Shown: positions 1 to 7,100 of the stretch, one piece after another
Position numbering within the stretch: position 1 is the first letter of the stretch
How the letters are laid out: each line of letters starts with the position of its first letter
Source of the DNA: Patescibacteria group bacterium
GTDB taxonomy: Bacteria > Patescibacteriota > Minisyncoccia > Phycocordibacterales > UBA12079
Assembly: GCA_018894995.1 (NCBI GenBank)
Contig: JAHIOZ010000072.1
Coordinates: forward strand, 1 to 9,344
Reading direction: 5' to 3'
DNA: 9,344 nucleotides
The notes under the pieces: generated by a model
Told to the model about the DNA's origin: nothing
Database searches by the model: none
The model's input: only the letters and a program-made list of their open reading frames with translations
Program-made: the position numbers and the translations under genes

Positions 1-99
1 ATTTGTATATTAGTATGTTTAACTCGTTTATTCGTATCATCCGTCGTTCTAAAAACTAAAAACTATCGACTGAAAACTTTTTAAAGTATTCGGATTATA
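1..99 (+). repeat. Left arm of 99-bp perfect inverted repeat
   Basis: Positions 1-99 are the exact reverse complement of 9206-9304 (base i pairs with base 9305-i); I checked this in blocks of ten and found no mismatch. Identity stops at position 100. The arm contains four 7-nt-spaced units ending in ACT (about 49-80) and ends on its inner side with GGATTATA, which with the next bases gives a -10-like TATACT pointing toward the PhoH gene. It could be a dispersed intergenic repeat, the terminal inverted repeat of an element, or an assembly effect at the contig end. The two arms keep the same orientation relative to the gene they precede, which favours a dispersed upstream repeat. Confidence 0.9.
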
Positions 100-156
100 C
101 TACCAACTACTCACTACCAACTACCAACTACCAACTACAAACTACCAACTAGTAAA
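100..156 (+). repeat. 7-nt-periodic array, consensus CTACCAA
   Basis: The dinucleotide CT recurs at 100, 107, 114, 121, 128, 135, 142 and 149, exactly every 7 nt. Most units read CTACCAA, with variants CTACTCA and CTACAAA, and the last unit is 8 nt long. Written in another register every unit is NNNNACT, the same form as the shorter array inside the 99-bp arm (49-80) and the array in front of dut. It lies about 95 nt upstream of the PhoH start. No function is known to me; a regulatory or slippage-generated origin is possible. Confidence 0.85.
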
Positions 157-237
157 CTACTAATTGCTACTTTCATCCCTTTTTGATACTATTTCAATCA
201 GAAACATTGATCTTTTAATAAATAATCAACATAACCC

Positions 238-243
238 AAGGAG
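238..243 (+). promoter_or_regulatory. Shine-Dalgarno site that sets the PhoH start
   Basis: AAGGAG lies 7 nt before the ATG at 251. It is the only strong Shine-Dalgarno sequence in front of any gene here, and it argues for the 251 start over the in-frame upstream ATG at 164, which has no such site. Confidence 0.8.
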
Positions 244-250
244 AAACCAG

Positions 251-1594
251 ATGCCAGAAAAAATCTTTGTTATTGACACAAATGTTTTACTGCATAGTAG
301 CCGAGCCATTAATTCTTTTGGTAAAAACACCATTATCATCTCGTTCACTGTTCTTGAGGAATTGGACAGACACAAACAAGGAACCGGTGAGGTAAACAAA
401 AATGCCAGGACAATTATTCGTTTTATGGATTCTTTGCGGAGAAAAGGCAGTCTTTCCGAGGGAGTGAAGATGGAAAACGGCGGTTTGCTGAAAGTTTTTG
501 CAAATCATCAAAAGCAAATCGGGGAAGAAATAAAAAGTTTAAGTCTTGACTCAAGTATTCCCGACAATCGCATAATTGCGATCGCTTCTTTTTTGAAGAA
601 AACCAATCCAGAAAAGAAAGTTTCACTTGTCTCGCAAGATATCAATGTAAGGCTGAAAGCCGATGCATTAGATCTGGAAGTCGATGAATACTACGGCGAA
701 AATATCAGCGACGAGCAATCTTACTCCGGGTATCGGACTGTCGAAACTTCTCAGGAAGAGGTTGACCGCTTTTATTTGGATGGTTGTCTTTCGTTGGGAA
801 GTGATGCAAATTTATTTCCAAATGAGTTTGTTGTGCTTATTAACAGCAACAAACCAAAGCATTCCGCCATCGGGAAAGCCAGTTCCAATGAATTTGTCGC
901 CAGGATTGACAATGTCAACGAAATCCAGAGGGTTGTTTTAAGGAATAAAGAGCAGAAAATGGCGGTGACTCTTCTTCTTGATCCGAAGGTTAAGGTTGTA
1001 AGTTTGTTGGGGGTTGCCGGAACCGGGAAGACTTTGTTGGCCATTGCCGGGGCTCTTGAAACTGTGGTTTCTCAGGAAAAAAGCGGTTTCAAGAAAATAA
1101 TTGTTACTCGCCCTATTATACCGATGGGTAAGGATATCGGATTTCTTCCGGGAACCAAAGATGAGAAGCTTTGTTCATGGATGCAACCGATATTTGATAA
1201 CCTTGAATATTTGTTGGGGAGGAAAGACATCGGAATCAAAAGTCGTGATAGTAATATATTGTCGGCAAAAACTCTTATGGCGTCCGGAGTTTTGGAAATG
1301 GAAGCATTAACATATATGCGGGGGAGAACTATTTCTGACGCTTTTGTCATTATTGACGAAGCTCAAAACCTGATGCCGGAAGAGGTAAAAGCGATTTGTA
1401 CTCGGTGTGGTGAAGGAAGTAAGTTTGTTTTCACCGGAGATCCCGACCAGATTGATAATCCTTATTTGGATTCTTCATCTAATGGATTGAGTGTTATGGT
1501 TGAAAGAGCAAAAGACCTTTCTTTTTTTGGTCATGTAACTCTCAAAAACAGCGAGCGTTCGGAAGTTGCCCGAGTTTTTTCTAAAATAATGTAA
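251..1594 (+). CDS. phoH: PIN domain-PhoH family ATPase (PhoH2-like)
   Basis: A 447-residue protein with two domains. Residues 1-140 form a PIN nuclease domain with the expected acidic residues: D9 in VIDTN, E37 in VLEELD, D105 in PDNR and D130 in SQD. Residues 230-447 form the PhoH P-loop ATPase, with Walker A GVAGTGKT at 254-261, Walker B VIIDE at 366-370 and a C-terminal SERSE segment where PhoH proteins carry a conserved arginine. Family knowledge: PIN-PhoH proteins couple ATP-driven RNA unwinding to RNA cleavage in the cytoplasm and act in RNA turnover. The length is normal for the fusion. I chose the ATG at 251 because AAGGAG precedes it at good spacing and the PIN strand begins right after it; the 29 extra residues from the ATG at 164 look non-coding. 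It stands alone and ends in a strong terminator. No antitoxin partner is visible upstream. Confidence 0.93.
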   Translation: MPEKIFVIDTNVLLHSSRAINSFGKNTIIISFTVLEELDRHKQGTGEVNKNARTIIRFMDSLRRKGSLSEGVKMENGGLLKVFANHQKQIGEEIKSLSLDSSIPDNRIIAIASFLKKTNPEKKVSLVSQDINVRLKADALDLEVDEYYGENISDEQSYSGYRTVETSQEEVDRFYLDGCLSLGSDANLFPNEFVVLINSNKPKHSAIGKASSNEFVARIDNVNEIQRVVLRNKEQKMAVTLLLDPKVKVVSLLGVAGTGKTLLAIAGALETVVSQEKSGFKKIIVTRPIIPMGKDIGFLPGTKDEKLCSWMQPIFDNLEYLLGRKDIGIKSRDSNILSAKTLMASGVLEMEALTYMRGRTISDAFVIIDEAQNLMPEEVKAICTRCGEGSKFVFTGDPDQIDNPYLDSSSNGLSVMVERAKDLSFFGHVTLKNSERSEVARVFSKIM

Positions 1595-1610
1595 ATTCAA
1601 ATTTTATTCC

Positions 1611-1639
1611 AAGGAGCAGGTTACCCTGCTCCTTTTTTT
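1611..1639 (+). terminator. Rho-independent terminator of the PhoH gene
   Basis: The stem AAGGAGCAGG (1611-1620) pairs with CCTGCTCCTT (1625-1634) around the loop TTAC, followed by T's through 1639. It begins 17 nt after the PhoH stop codon. Confidence 0.92.
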
Positions 1640-1663
1640 GTCATTTTGTTTTTTTGCGAGTGG

Positions 1664-1737
1664 ATTTTGGGCGGATTTTTTCCGAACGCCCCACCCTCTT
1701 TAGAGGGTGGGGCGTTCGGAAAAAATCCGCCCAAAAT
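1664..1737. repeat. Perfect 36-bp-arm palindrome (hairpin 1)
   Basis: Arms 1664-1699 and 1702-1737 are perfectly complementary around a 2-nt centre. The inner part is GC-rich (CCCCACCCTCT against AGAGGGTGGGG) and the outer part alternates GC and T/A blocks. It follows the PhoH terminator, so a second terminator is not obviously needed. TTTGCGA occurs just before it and TTTGCG overlaps its right end. A perfect palindrome this long implies recent origin, selection or active copying; a REP/MITE-type element is the likeliest class. Confidence 0.9.
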
Positions 1738-1779
1738 TTGCGTGACAAACTAGCACCGTCTCATCCGTCGTCTTTGCGA

Positions 1780-1844
1780 AGATTTTTTGGTTGAAATTTT
1801 TTGGAAAAGCAAAGCTTTTCCAAAAAATTTCAACCAAAAAATCT
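1780..1844. repeat. Perfect 31-bp-arm palindrome (hairpin 2)
   Basis: Arms 1780-1810 and 1814-1844 pair perfectly around the loop AAA. The arms are built of T6, GG, TTGAAA, T6, GGAAAAGC blocks. TTTGCGA sits at 1773-1779, directly before the arm, the same motif that precedes hairpin 1. Confidence 0.9.
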
Positions 1845-1848
1845 GTGG

Positions 1849-1878
1849 CCCGAAAACACTTTTAAAAAAGTGTACGGG
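1849..1878. repeat. Imperfect hairpin 3
   Basis: ACACTTTT (1856-1863) pairs with AAAAGTGT (1866-1873), and an outer clamp CCCG (1849-1852) pairs with CGGG (1875-1878) across an asymmetric internal loop. It follows hairpin 2 by 4 nt and is followed by a tail containing CAAACCAG. Confidence 0.7.
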
Positions 1879-1895
1879 TAAACAAACCAGCGTCG

Positions 1896-1920
1896 TTTTT
1901 TCATCGTCTTGTTGAAAAAA
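1896..1920. repeat. Short hairpin 4
   Basis: TTTTTTCA (1896-1903) pairs with TGAAAAAA (1913-1920) around a 9-nt loop. It is the weakest of the four, but it is followed by GCGTGGTAAACCAG, a tail closely matching the one after hairpin 1. Confidence 0.55.
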
Positions 1921-1945
1921 TCGCGTGGTAAACCAGATTAACTAG

Positions 1946-1972
1946 TTGCTATTAATTAAAAAATGGTATAAT
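1946..1972 (+). promoter_or_regulatory. Extended -10 promoter of the SIMPL gene
   Basis: TATAAT at 1967-1972 is preceded by TGG, giving the extended -10 form TGnTATAAT. A partial -35, TTGCTA, lies at 1946-1951 with a short 15-nt spacer. Transcription would start near 1979, leaving a leader of about 30 nt without a Shine-Dalgarno site before the ATG at 2009. Confidence 0.65.
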
Positions 1973-2008
1973 CAAATAAAGCATTATTAACTAACTTAAT
2001 TAAATATT

Positions 2009-2836
2009 ATGCAAAACGAAAACAAAATTTGCGACCAATGTTCCGGTTGCACCAGTAATAATAAAGAAACAGTCCTAAAAGCACTCGCTTTATTTTTAAT
2101 AGTTATGTCTGTTTTTATGGTTTTTAAAACCATCGGTTCTTATAAATCAAATAAGTATATCGGGCAGGGCGGTGTAGAAAATACAATTTCTTTTTCCGGA
2201 GAGGGGGAAATTTTTGCTCCTGCTGATGTTGCTAATTTTTCATTTTCTGTTGTAGAAGAAGCCAAGACTCCCGACGAAGCTCAGAGTTTAGCAACCGCTA
2301 AAATGAATAAAGCGATTAAATTTTTGAGGGACAGTAACATTTTGGATAAAGACATTAAAACAACCGGTTACAATATTTATCCTCGTTATGAATGGATGCC
2401 AAAAGCGACTTGTTCATCATCAAATTGCCCGACTGAAAGAGTTTTGGTTGGTTACGAAGCAAGTCAAAATGTGTCCGTAAAAGTCAGGGATATCCAAAAA
2501 GCCGGTGAAGTTTTGTCAGGAGTGGGAAGTCTGAATGTAACTAACATCAGCGGTTTAGATTTTGTCATTGACGATGAAGACGCATTGAAGCGAGAAGCCC
2601 GAAAATTAGCCATAGACGATGCAAAGAATAAAGCGAAGACATTGTCTAAAGATTTAGGAATTGACCTTGTTAGAATTGTGAATTTTAGCGAATCAGGGGC
2701 ATACCCAATCTATATGAGAGCTTCTCTTGAGGCCGATATGTTAGGTAAAGGTGTCGGAGGAGCAGAAACCCCAGAAATCCTCGTCGGAGAAAATAAAATC
2801 ACCTCAAACATAACCATAACCTACGAAATCCGTTAG
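2009..2836 (+). CDS. Membrane-anchored SIMPL (DUF541) domain protein
   Basis: A 275-residue protein. A short cytoplasmic N-terminus carries C8-x2-C11-x2-C14, then one hydrophobic segment (about 22-39) acts as an uncleaved anchor, and residues from about 58 to the end form a SIMPL/DUF541 domain beginning with ISFSGEGE and ending in ITITYEI. This is the fold of E. coli YggE and related proteins. Family knowledge: SIMPL proteins are periplasmic or surface proteins whose biochemical role is not settled; some are linked to oxidative stress. Here the domain should face outside the membrane. The ATG at 2009 is the first start after a strong -10 and is directly followed by the anchor, so I keep it, although no Shine-Dalgarno is present. 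The gene is monocistronic, closed by the palindrome at 2846-2876. The cysteine cluster before the anchor is unusual and could bind a metal, but a single CxxCxxC is not enough to be sure. Confidence 0.85.
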   Translation: MQNENKICDQCSGCTSNNKETVLKALALFLIVMSVFMVFKTIGSYKSNKYIGQGGVENTISFSGEGEIFAPADVANFSFSVVEEAKTPDEAQSLATAKMNKAIKFLRDSNILDKDIKTTGYNIYPRYEWMPKATCSSSNCPTERVLVGYEASQNVSVKVRDIQKAGEVLSGVGSLNVTNISGLDFVIDDEDALKREARKLAIDDAKNKAKTLSKDLGIDLVRIVNFSESGAYPIYMRASLEADMLGKGVGGAETPEILVGENKITSNITITYEIR

Positions 2837-2845
2837 TTTTAGCAG

Positions 2846-2880
2846 AAATCCACAGTGCTCCGGTTACTGTGGATTTTTTT
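2846..2880 (-). repeat. REP-like palindrome copy 1, also a terminator
   Basis: Arms AAATCCACAGT (2846-2856) and ACTGTGGATTT (2866-2876) enclose the loop GCTCCGGTT. The unit is the exact reverse complement of copies 2 and 3. On the plus strand it starts 10 nt after the SIMPL stop codon and runs into T's to 2880, so it should also work as that gene's intrinsic terminator. Confidence 0.93.
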
Positions 2881-2912
2881 GTGTTAATATATTGTAAACA
2901 GCAAACAAATTT

Positions 2913-3596
2913 ATGAGAAAAATAAAATTTGAAAATAATGAATATTACCACATATACAATCGAGGAACTGATAAAAGGAGAATCTTTGATGATAAAGGGG
3001 ATTTGTGGAGGTTTGTAAAAGGAATTTTGATATTTAACAGAATAGACGTTGTTGGCAGTATCCGTGATGAATTAGACCAACACAAAATCCACAGTAACCG
3101 GAGCACTGTGGATTTTGAGGAGCTGGTGAAATTGAGTGGAGGTTTAGTTGAGGTTGTGTGTTTTTGTTTGAATCCCAATCATTATCACTTATTAGTTAAG
3201 CAAGTATCGGATGACGGTATTAGTAAATTTATACAAAGATTAGGCTCTGGTTACACAAGATATTTCAATGAAAAAAATACTAGGAACGGTGTTTTGTTTC
3301 AAGGGAAATTTAAGGCGGTTTATGTTAAATCTAACGAGCAGTTACTTTATACCAGTGCTTATGTTAGTTTGAACAATAAAATTCACAATATAGAAGAAGA
3401 TTACAAAAATTTGGTTTTTTCAAGTTGGAGCGAGTATTCCGGAGAAAATAAAGTGTTAAATATGTGTAAAGGAAAAGACATAATCTTGGGTCAATTTGAT
3501 AACTTTCAAGATTATAAAGAATTTGCCGAGAGTGTTGTTGAAAGTGCCAGAAGACTAAAAGTAGAGAAAAAACAAAGAGAGGATCATTTAGAATAA
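2913..3596 (+). CDS. REP-associated (RAYT/Y1) HUH transposase
   Basis: A 227-residue IS200-like Y1 transposase of the RAYT type. The N-terminus has EYYHIYNRGTDKRRIF (10-25), the usual opening of this group. The HUH metal site is H90-Y91-H92 in CLNPNHYHLL. Then come SGYTRYFNEK, LFQGKFKA and AYVSLNN; the nucleophilic tyrosine is probably Y146 or Y150 by its distance from HUH, but I cannot settle which. Family knowledge: these enzymes nick and join single-stranded DNA at REP hairpins. Residues 57-68, between the GSI segment and the HUH strand, are encoded by an exact copy of the 31-bp palindrome that also flanks the gene. The frame stays open across it, and all core motifs are intact, so the gene looks functional. 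The ATG at 2913 has no Shine-Dalgarno site but is fixed by the conserved N-terminus. The stop lies 5 nt before copy 3. Confidence 0.9.
   Translation: MRKIKFENNEYYHIYNRGTDKRRIFDDKGDLWRFVKGILIFNRIDVVGSIRDELDQHKIHSNRSTVDFEELVKLSGGLVEVVCFCLNPNHYHLLVKQVSDDGISKFIQRLGSGYTRYFNEKNTRNGVLFQGKFKAVYVKSNEQLLYTSAYVSLNNKIHNIEEDYKNLVFSSWSEYSGENKVLNMCKGKDIILGQFDNFQDYKEFAESVVESARRLKVEKKQREDHLE
3085..3115 (+). repeat. REP-like palindrome copy 2, inside the RAYT gene
   Basis: Arms AAATCCACAGT (3085-3095) and ACTGTGGATTT (3105-3115) with loop AACCGGAGC, identical over all 31 bp to copy 3 and the reverse complement of copy 1. Two extra flanking pairs extend the stem to 3083-3117. It is read as part of residues 58-68 (KIHSNRSTVDF) without breaking the frame. 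Confidence 0.95.
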
Positions 3597-3601
3597 ATTA
3601 G

Positions 3602-3632
3602 AAATCCACAGTAACCGGAGCACTGTGGATTT
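3602..3632 (+). repeat. REP-like palindrome copy 3, after the RAYT gene
   Basis: Arms AAATCCACAGT (3602-3612) and ACTGTGGATTT (3622-3632) with loop AACCGGAGC. It begins 5 nt after the transposase stop. No T-tract follows on either strand, so it is a poor terminator, unlike copy 1. Confidence 0.94.
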
Positions 3633-3638
3633 AAAAGT

Positions 3639-3667
3639 TTGGAGATTTGGGAGTTGTGGTTTATAAT
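3639..3667 (+). promoter_or_regulatory. Sigma70-type promoter for the 3678 operon
   Basis: TTGGAG (3639-3644), a 17-nt spacer and a consensus TATAAT (3662-3667). The predicted start, about 7 nt on, falls near 3674, only a few bases before the ATG at 3678, so the mRNA should be leaderless or nearly so. It begins 6 nt after REP copy 3. Confidence 0.7.
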
Positions 3668-3677
3668 TTTTGGTATT

Positions 3678-4199
3678 ATGAAATTAAATTATTTTGAGGA
3701 AAATAAAGTTGTTATTTATATTTTGGTGGTGGTGGCGTTGGTTTTGGCCGGCTGGTTTTTTTATCAGAAACAAAATGAGGAGTTTAAAATAATCACCGAT
3801 GAGGGAGAAATGACTCGGTTTGTTATGAACCACAGTCAGGAGGAAGTTGATGAATATTGGAAAAAAGTTGATGAATTGAAGGTGCAAGACACTTTTGGCG
3901 GGAAAACTCCGGAAGAAACTTTACAACTTTACATTGATGCTTTGAAAAGCGGGGACATTGAGTTGGCGAGCAAGTATTTTAGATTGGAGGATCAGGAAGG
4001 GGAGTTGATAAAATTGGGGGGACTAGAAGCTGAAAGGATAAATAAATATGTAGATATTTTACAAAATTATAATTTTAAAAAATGTAATAGCATTTTTGAT
4101 GTTTGTAGTTTCAGAGGGTTAAATGATAATGTCGTTGTATTAGTTGCCCGACTTGTTAAGATTGAAAAATCAGAATTATGGAAATTAGAAAGTTTTTAA
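3678..4199 (+). CDS. Small membrane-anchored protein, NTF2/DUF4878-like
   Basis: A 173-residue protein of no certain family. Residues 11-29 form one hydrophobic segment (signal anchor), placing the rest outside the membrane. Residues 77-101 (TPEETLQLYIDALKSGDIEL and the following ASKYF) resemble the first helices of NTF2/SnoaL or DUF4878-type domains, which are small cone-shaped folds used for binding; this assignment is tentative. I chose the ATG at 3678 because it sits just after a consensus promoter and directly before the anchor. A TTG at 3639 would add 13 residues but overlaps the -35 box. Its last 22 nt overlap the start of the giant secreted protein, so the two are probably translated together and may act at the same envelope site. 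Confidence 0.75.
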   Translation: MKLNYFEENKVVIYILVVVALVLAGWFFYQKQNEEFKIITDEGEMTRFVMNHSQEEVDEYWKKVDELKVQDTFGGKTPEETLQLYIDALKSGDIELASKYFRLEDQEGELIKLGGLEAERINKYVDILQNYNFKKCNSIFDVCSFRGLNDNVVVLVARLVKIEKSELWKLESF

Positions 4200-7100
4200 A
4201 ATTAAATGTATTTTTTATACTGGTGATATTTTTATTGCCGGTATTTTGTTATGGTTACGGGAATGAAAAAACTCATCCGGCTTTAACCAATGAAACGGTT
4301 GATGTTTTCAATTATTACTATTATCCAACTTTGGAAATAACAAATGAACAGAAAATTTTTTTGCTGAAGGGGAGTAAAGAAGAAGATGAACCTCTTTCTC
4401 GCCCTTTAAACCATTTTTATGACCCTGTTTATGAAAGGGGTTTAAACGAAGGACTTTCTGTTGGTATGAGTGCTAAAGAATGGTCGCAAGATACTTTGGC
4501 TCAAGTAAAAGGATTAACTGTAAATATTGCGGGGGCGGGAGTGATTAAAGATTTATTCAGCTCAAATTCAGATTATTCTTGGGACCGAGCTGTTTACGAT
4601 TATGTTTACGGTGATAAAAACAGGGCTTTGGAAGCTTTGGGACACACTTTGCATCTTATTCAAGATATGTCAGTTCCTCCTCATGTAAGGAATGATCAGC
4701 ATCTCGTTGGTTCTTCTCCTTATGAGACTTTCACAAAAGACTTTGACGTTAAAAAATTAGAAAACTTTTCGGATGAGTTGATTAAAGAAAACAAAAAACC
4801 GGTTATTGAAAACAGTTTGAATGATTATTTTTATAAATTGGCGAGTTTTACTAATGGTAATTTTTTTAGTAAGGACAGCATTGAAAGTGCCAAATATTTG
4901 GAACCAAAAATTAATTTTGATTTAGAAAAAGTAAGTTCTTATGATGATAATATTTCATTTGTATATAATAAAGTTTTTAATAATTTATACAAATTGATTG
5001 GTGTGGAAAAAATTTATAATGTAGAAAATGATAAAAATGAAATATCATATTTTATTGTTGATGATGAAAAACTGATTTTAACCGACTACTGGAACATCCT
5101 CTCCGAAAAGGCTGTTTTGAATGGGGCGGGGGTTGTTAAGTTGTTTTTTGACGAAGTTGAAAAGGAAAAGAAAACTCTTGTTTTGTTTAATAAAAATAAG
5201 AGTTTTTTGGCGGAGGCAGGCGATGCTATAAAAAGTTTTGGCAGTGGTTTAATCTCTGTTTTTTCAAAAGCCGATGACATTTCTAATAATTTAGCGATAA
5301 TTTCAGATGTAATTGGTGAAGGCAGTGATGTAAATGAAGGAGTAAACGATGAAACAACGAATGAATCTGATGAAAATGATGCTGTGAATAATCAAAATCC
5401 AATTGAAAATATTGTTTTAAATGAAACCGGCCAAAATGAAAATCAAAACGAAAATAACCCGCAACAAAACGAAGAACCGACAATAATTAAATTAAGCGCA
5501 GGGGTTGGACTTTCCCAAACAGCAGAAAATAACTCCGGGGAAGCTGAGCTTCCAGAAGGGGGTTCGCAGATTGCTTTTGTGGGTTTGCCTTATCCGGGTT
5601 TTGGTGGGGGAGGTGGAGGGGCGCCGGCTTCTTCGGGCGACACTGTGCAACAAGAAAATAACGAGAGTGACGGTACCGCACAAAACAATGATTTCCAACA
5701 GCCGGCGCCCGAACAAACAGAAATCACAATTCCTGAATCACCCACGATTCTTTCACCGCAAAATTTCTCCCGCCAAAATTCCGATGCAATTATTTTTTCA
5801 GGTTTAGCTTCCACCACAAACACAATTTGGACTGATTTTTCAGAAGCGACAACAACACCAAACGAAAACGAAGAATGGTTGCTCACTTTAAACAGTTTTA
5901 ATCAAGGAACGACGACAATTAATTTTTATGCTTCAAACGAAAATCAAACTGCAACATCAACTCCTGAAACGATTGAAATTTTTGTGGATTCAAAAGCTCC
6001 CGATATTTCACTGAATATTGAAGAATGCCAAAATTCTTTGTCTCAATCGGGTTGTCTTATTTTTGCGACAAACCCAACTTTAAATATTAACTGGGCATCA
6101 AATTCAGAAGATTTTGCTTATTTTACTCTTAATCAAAACGGGGAAATCAGCACTACAACAGCGACTTCCACTCAAATATCACTTTCAGGAAACCAGATTT
6201 ACACTTTTTCCGTTTCGGCGACAGATAATTTAGAAAACACTTCCGAACCCGCAACTCAAACAGTTGAGATTAACAATTTACCGGTTGTTATCAACGAAAT
6301 TTCTTGGGCAGGGACGCAAGCAGATTCGTCTGATGAGTGGATTGAACTTTATAATAATACCAATCAAGACATCAATCTTTCCAATTGGATTCTTTACAGC
6401 GATGACAATTCACCTAACATTAGTTTGCAAAACACAATCCCCGCCAAAGGTTATTATTTGATTGAAAGGAAAAATGGGGGAGAAGAAGATGAATTAACCC
6501 AATCTCCTATTGTTGATATCCCGGCTGATTTATGGGTGTCTTTTGGCGCCGGTTTAAAAAATGATGGAGAGGAATTGATTTTGGCTCGAGTGGATGGAAA
6601 TAATTCCACGACAACAATTGACATTGTCCCAAAGATAAACGGTTGGGGGAAAAAGGGAGTATCCAATACAGCCAAAGGTCTTTCCATGGAAAGATACGAT
6701 TCAACCCAGTCGAGTGGTGAGCTTCTTGAAAATTGGTCTTCGTCTTTGCATAGGTATGTTTCAAACGGAACAGATCGGGGCGGAAACAGGATTTTAGGAA
6801 CACCAAAAGCAAAAAACGGAATTAAATATTTTCTGGATGCGGATGGCAAAATAGATTCAAACAGAACTCTTAAAAAATCCGAGTCTCCTTATTTAATAAC
6901 TTATCATCTTACTGTGAGCGAAGGGATCACTTTAAATATAGAAGCTGGTGTGGTCATTAAGTTTACTCCCAATTCTGGTCCGGATACTATAGAAACTAAA
7001 GGAACAATAATTTCAAACGGAACAAAAGAAGAACCCGTTGTTTTTACATCTTTGCATGATGACGAATATGGGGGAGATACAAGGGGTGATGGAATTTGTG

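Larger units (their letters stand above)
1739..1936 (+). repeat. Degenerate tail motif after each hairpin
   Basis: Three related strings follow hairpins: GCGTGACAAACTAG after hairpin 1 (CAAACTAG at 1746-1753), CGGGTAAACAAACCAG after hairpin 3 (CAAACCAG at 1883-1890), and GCGTGGTAAACCAG after hairpin 4 (TAAACCAG at 1929-1936). Together with TTTGCG at 1653, 1737 and 1773, this shows that the gene-free stretch 1640-1940 is made of repeated hairpin-plus-tail modules, not random AT-rich spacer. I see no coding potential in it. Confidence 0.6.
2846..3632. mobile_element. RAYT unit flanked by inverted REP-like palindromes
   Basis: A 787-bp unit bounded by two copies of the same 31-bp palindrome in opposite orientation (2846-2876 and 3602-3632), with the transposase gene between them and a third copy inside that gene. 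REP-associated tyrosine transposases are known to recognise and mobilise such palindromes. The layout matches a transposase with its own REP pair. I see no target-site duplication at the outer edges, so whether the whole unit moves as one is unknown. Confidence 0.7.

Noticed and set aside
100..156. CRISPR array
   Set aside because: The 7-nt units are contiguous with no spacers, and no cas gene is present.
164..250. In-frame upstream extension of PhoH by 29 residues from the ATG at 164
   Set aside because: No ribosome site, a sequence unlike any PIN N-terminus, and overlap with the end of the repeat-derived region. The ATG at 251 has AAGGAG at ideal spacing.
164..250. Possible small antitoxin upstream of PhoH, as known for mycobacterial PhoH2
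   Set aside because: The only open frame here is in frame with PhoH and has no start signals; nothing resembles an antitoxin gene.
3639..3677. TTG start at 3639 for the small anchored protein
   Set aside because: It would overlap the -35 box of the best promoter and add residues ahead of a complete signal anchor; the ATG at 3678 is better placed.
5580..5630. G-quadruplex in the G-rich stretch coding for the Gly run
   Set aside because: The G tracts follow from glycine codons, the loops are long, and there is no regulatory context; nothing beyond composition supports it.
6454..6849. 131-codon minus-strand frame inside the giant gene
   Set aside because: It lies opposite the well-supported lamin-tail region and has no recognisable domain.
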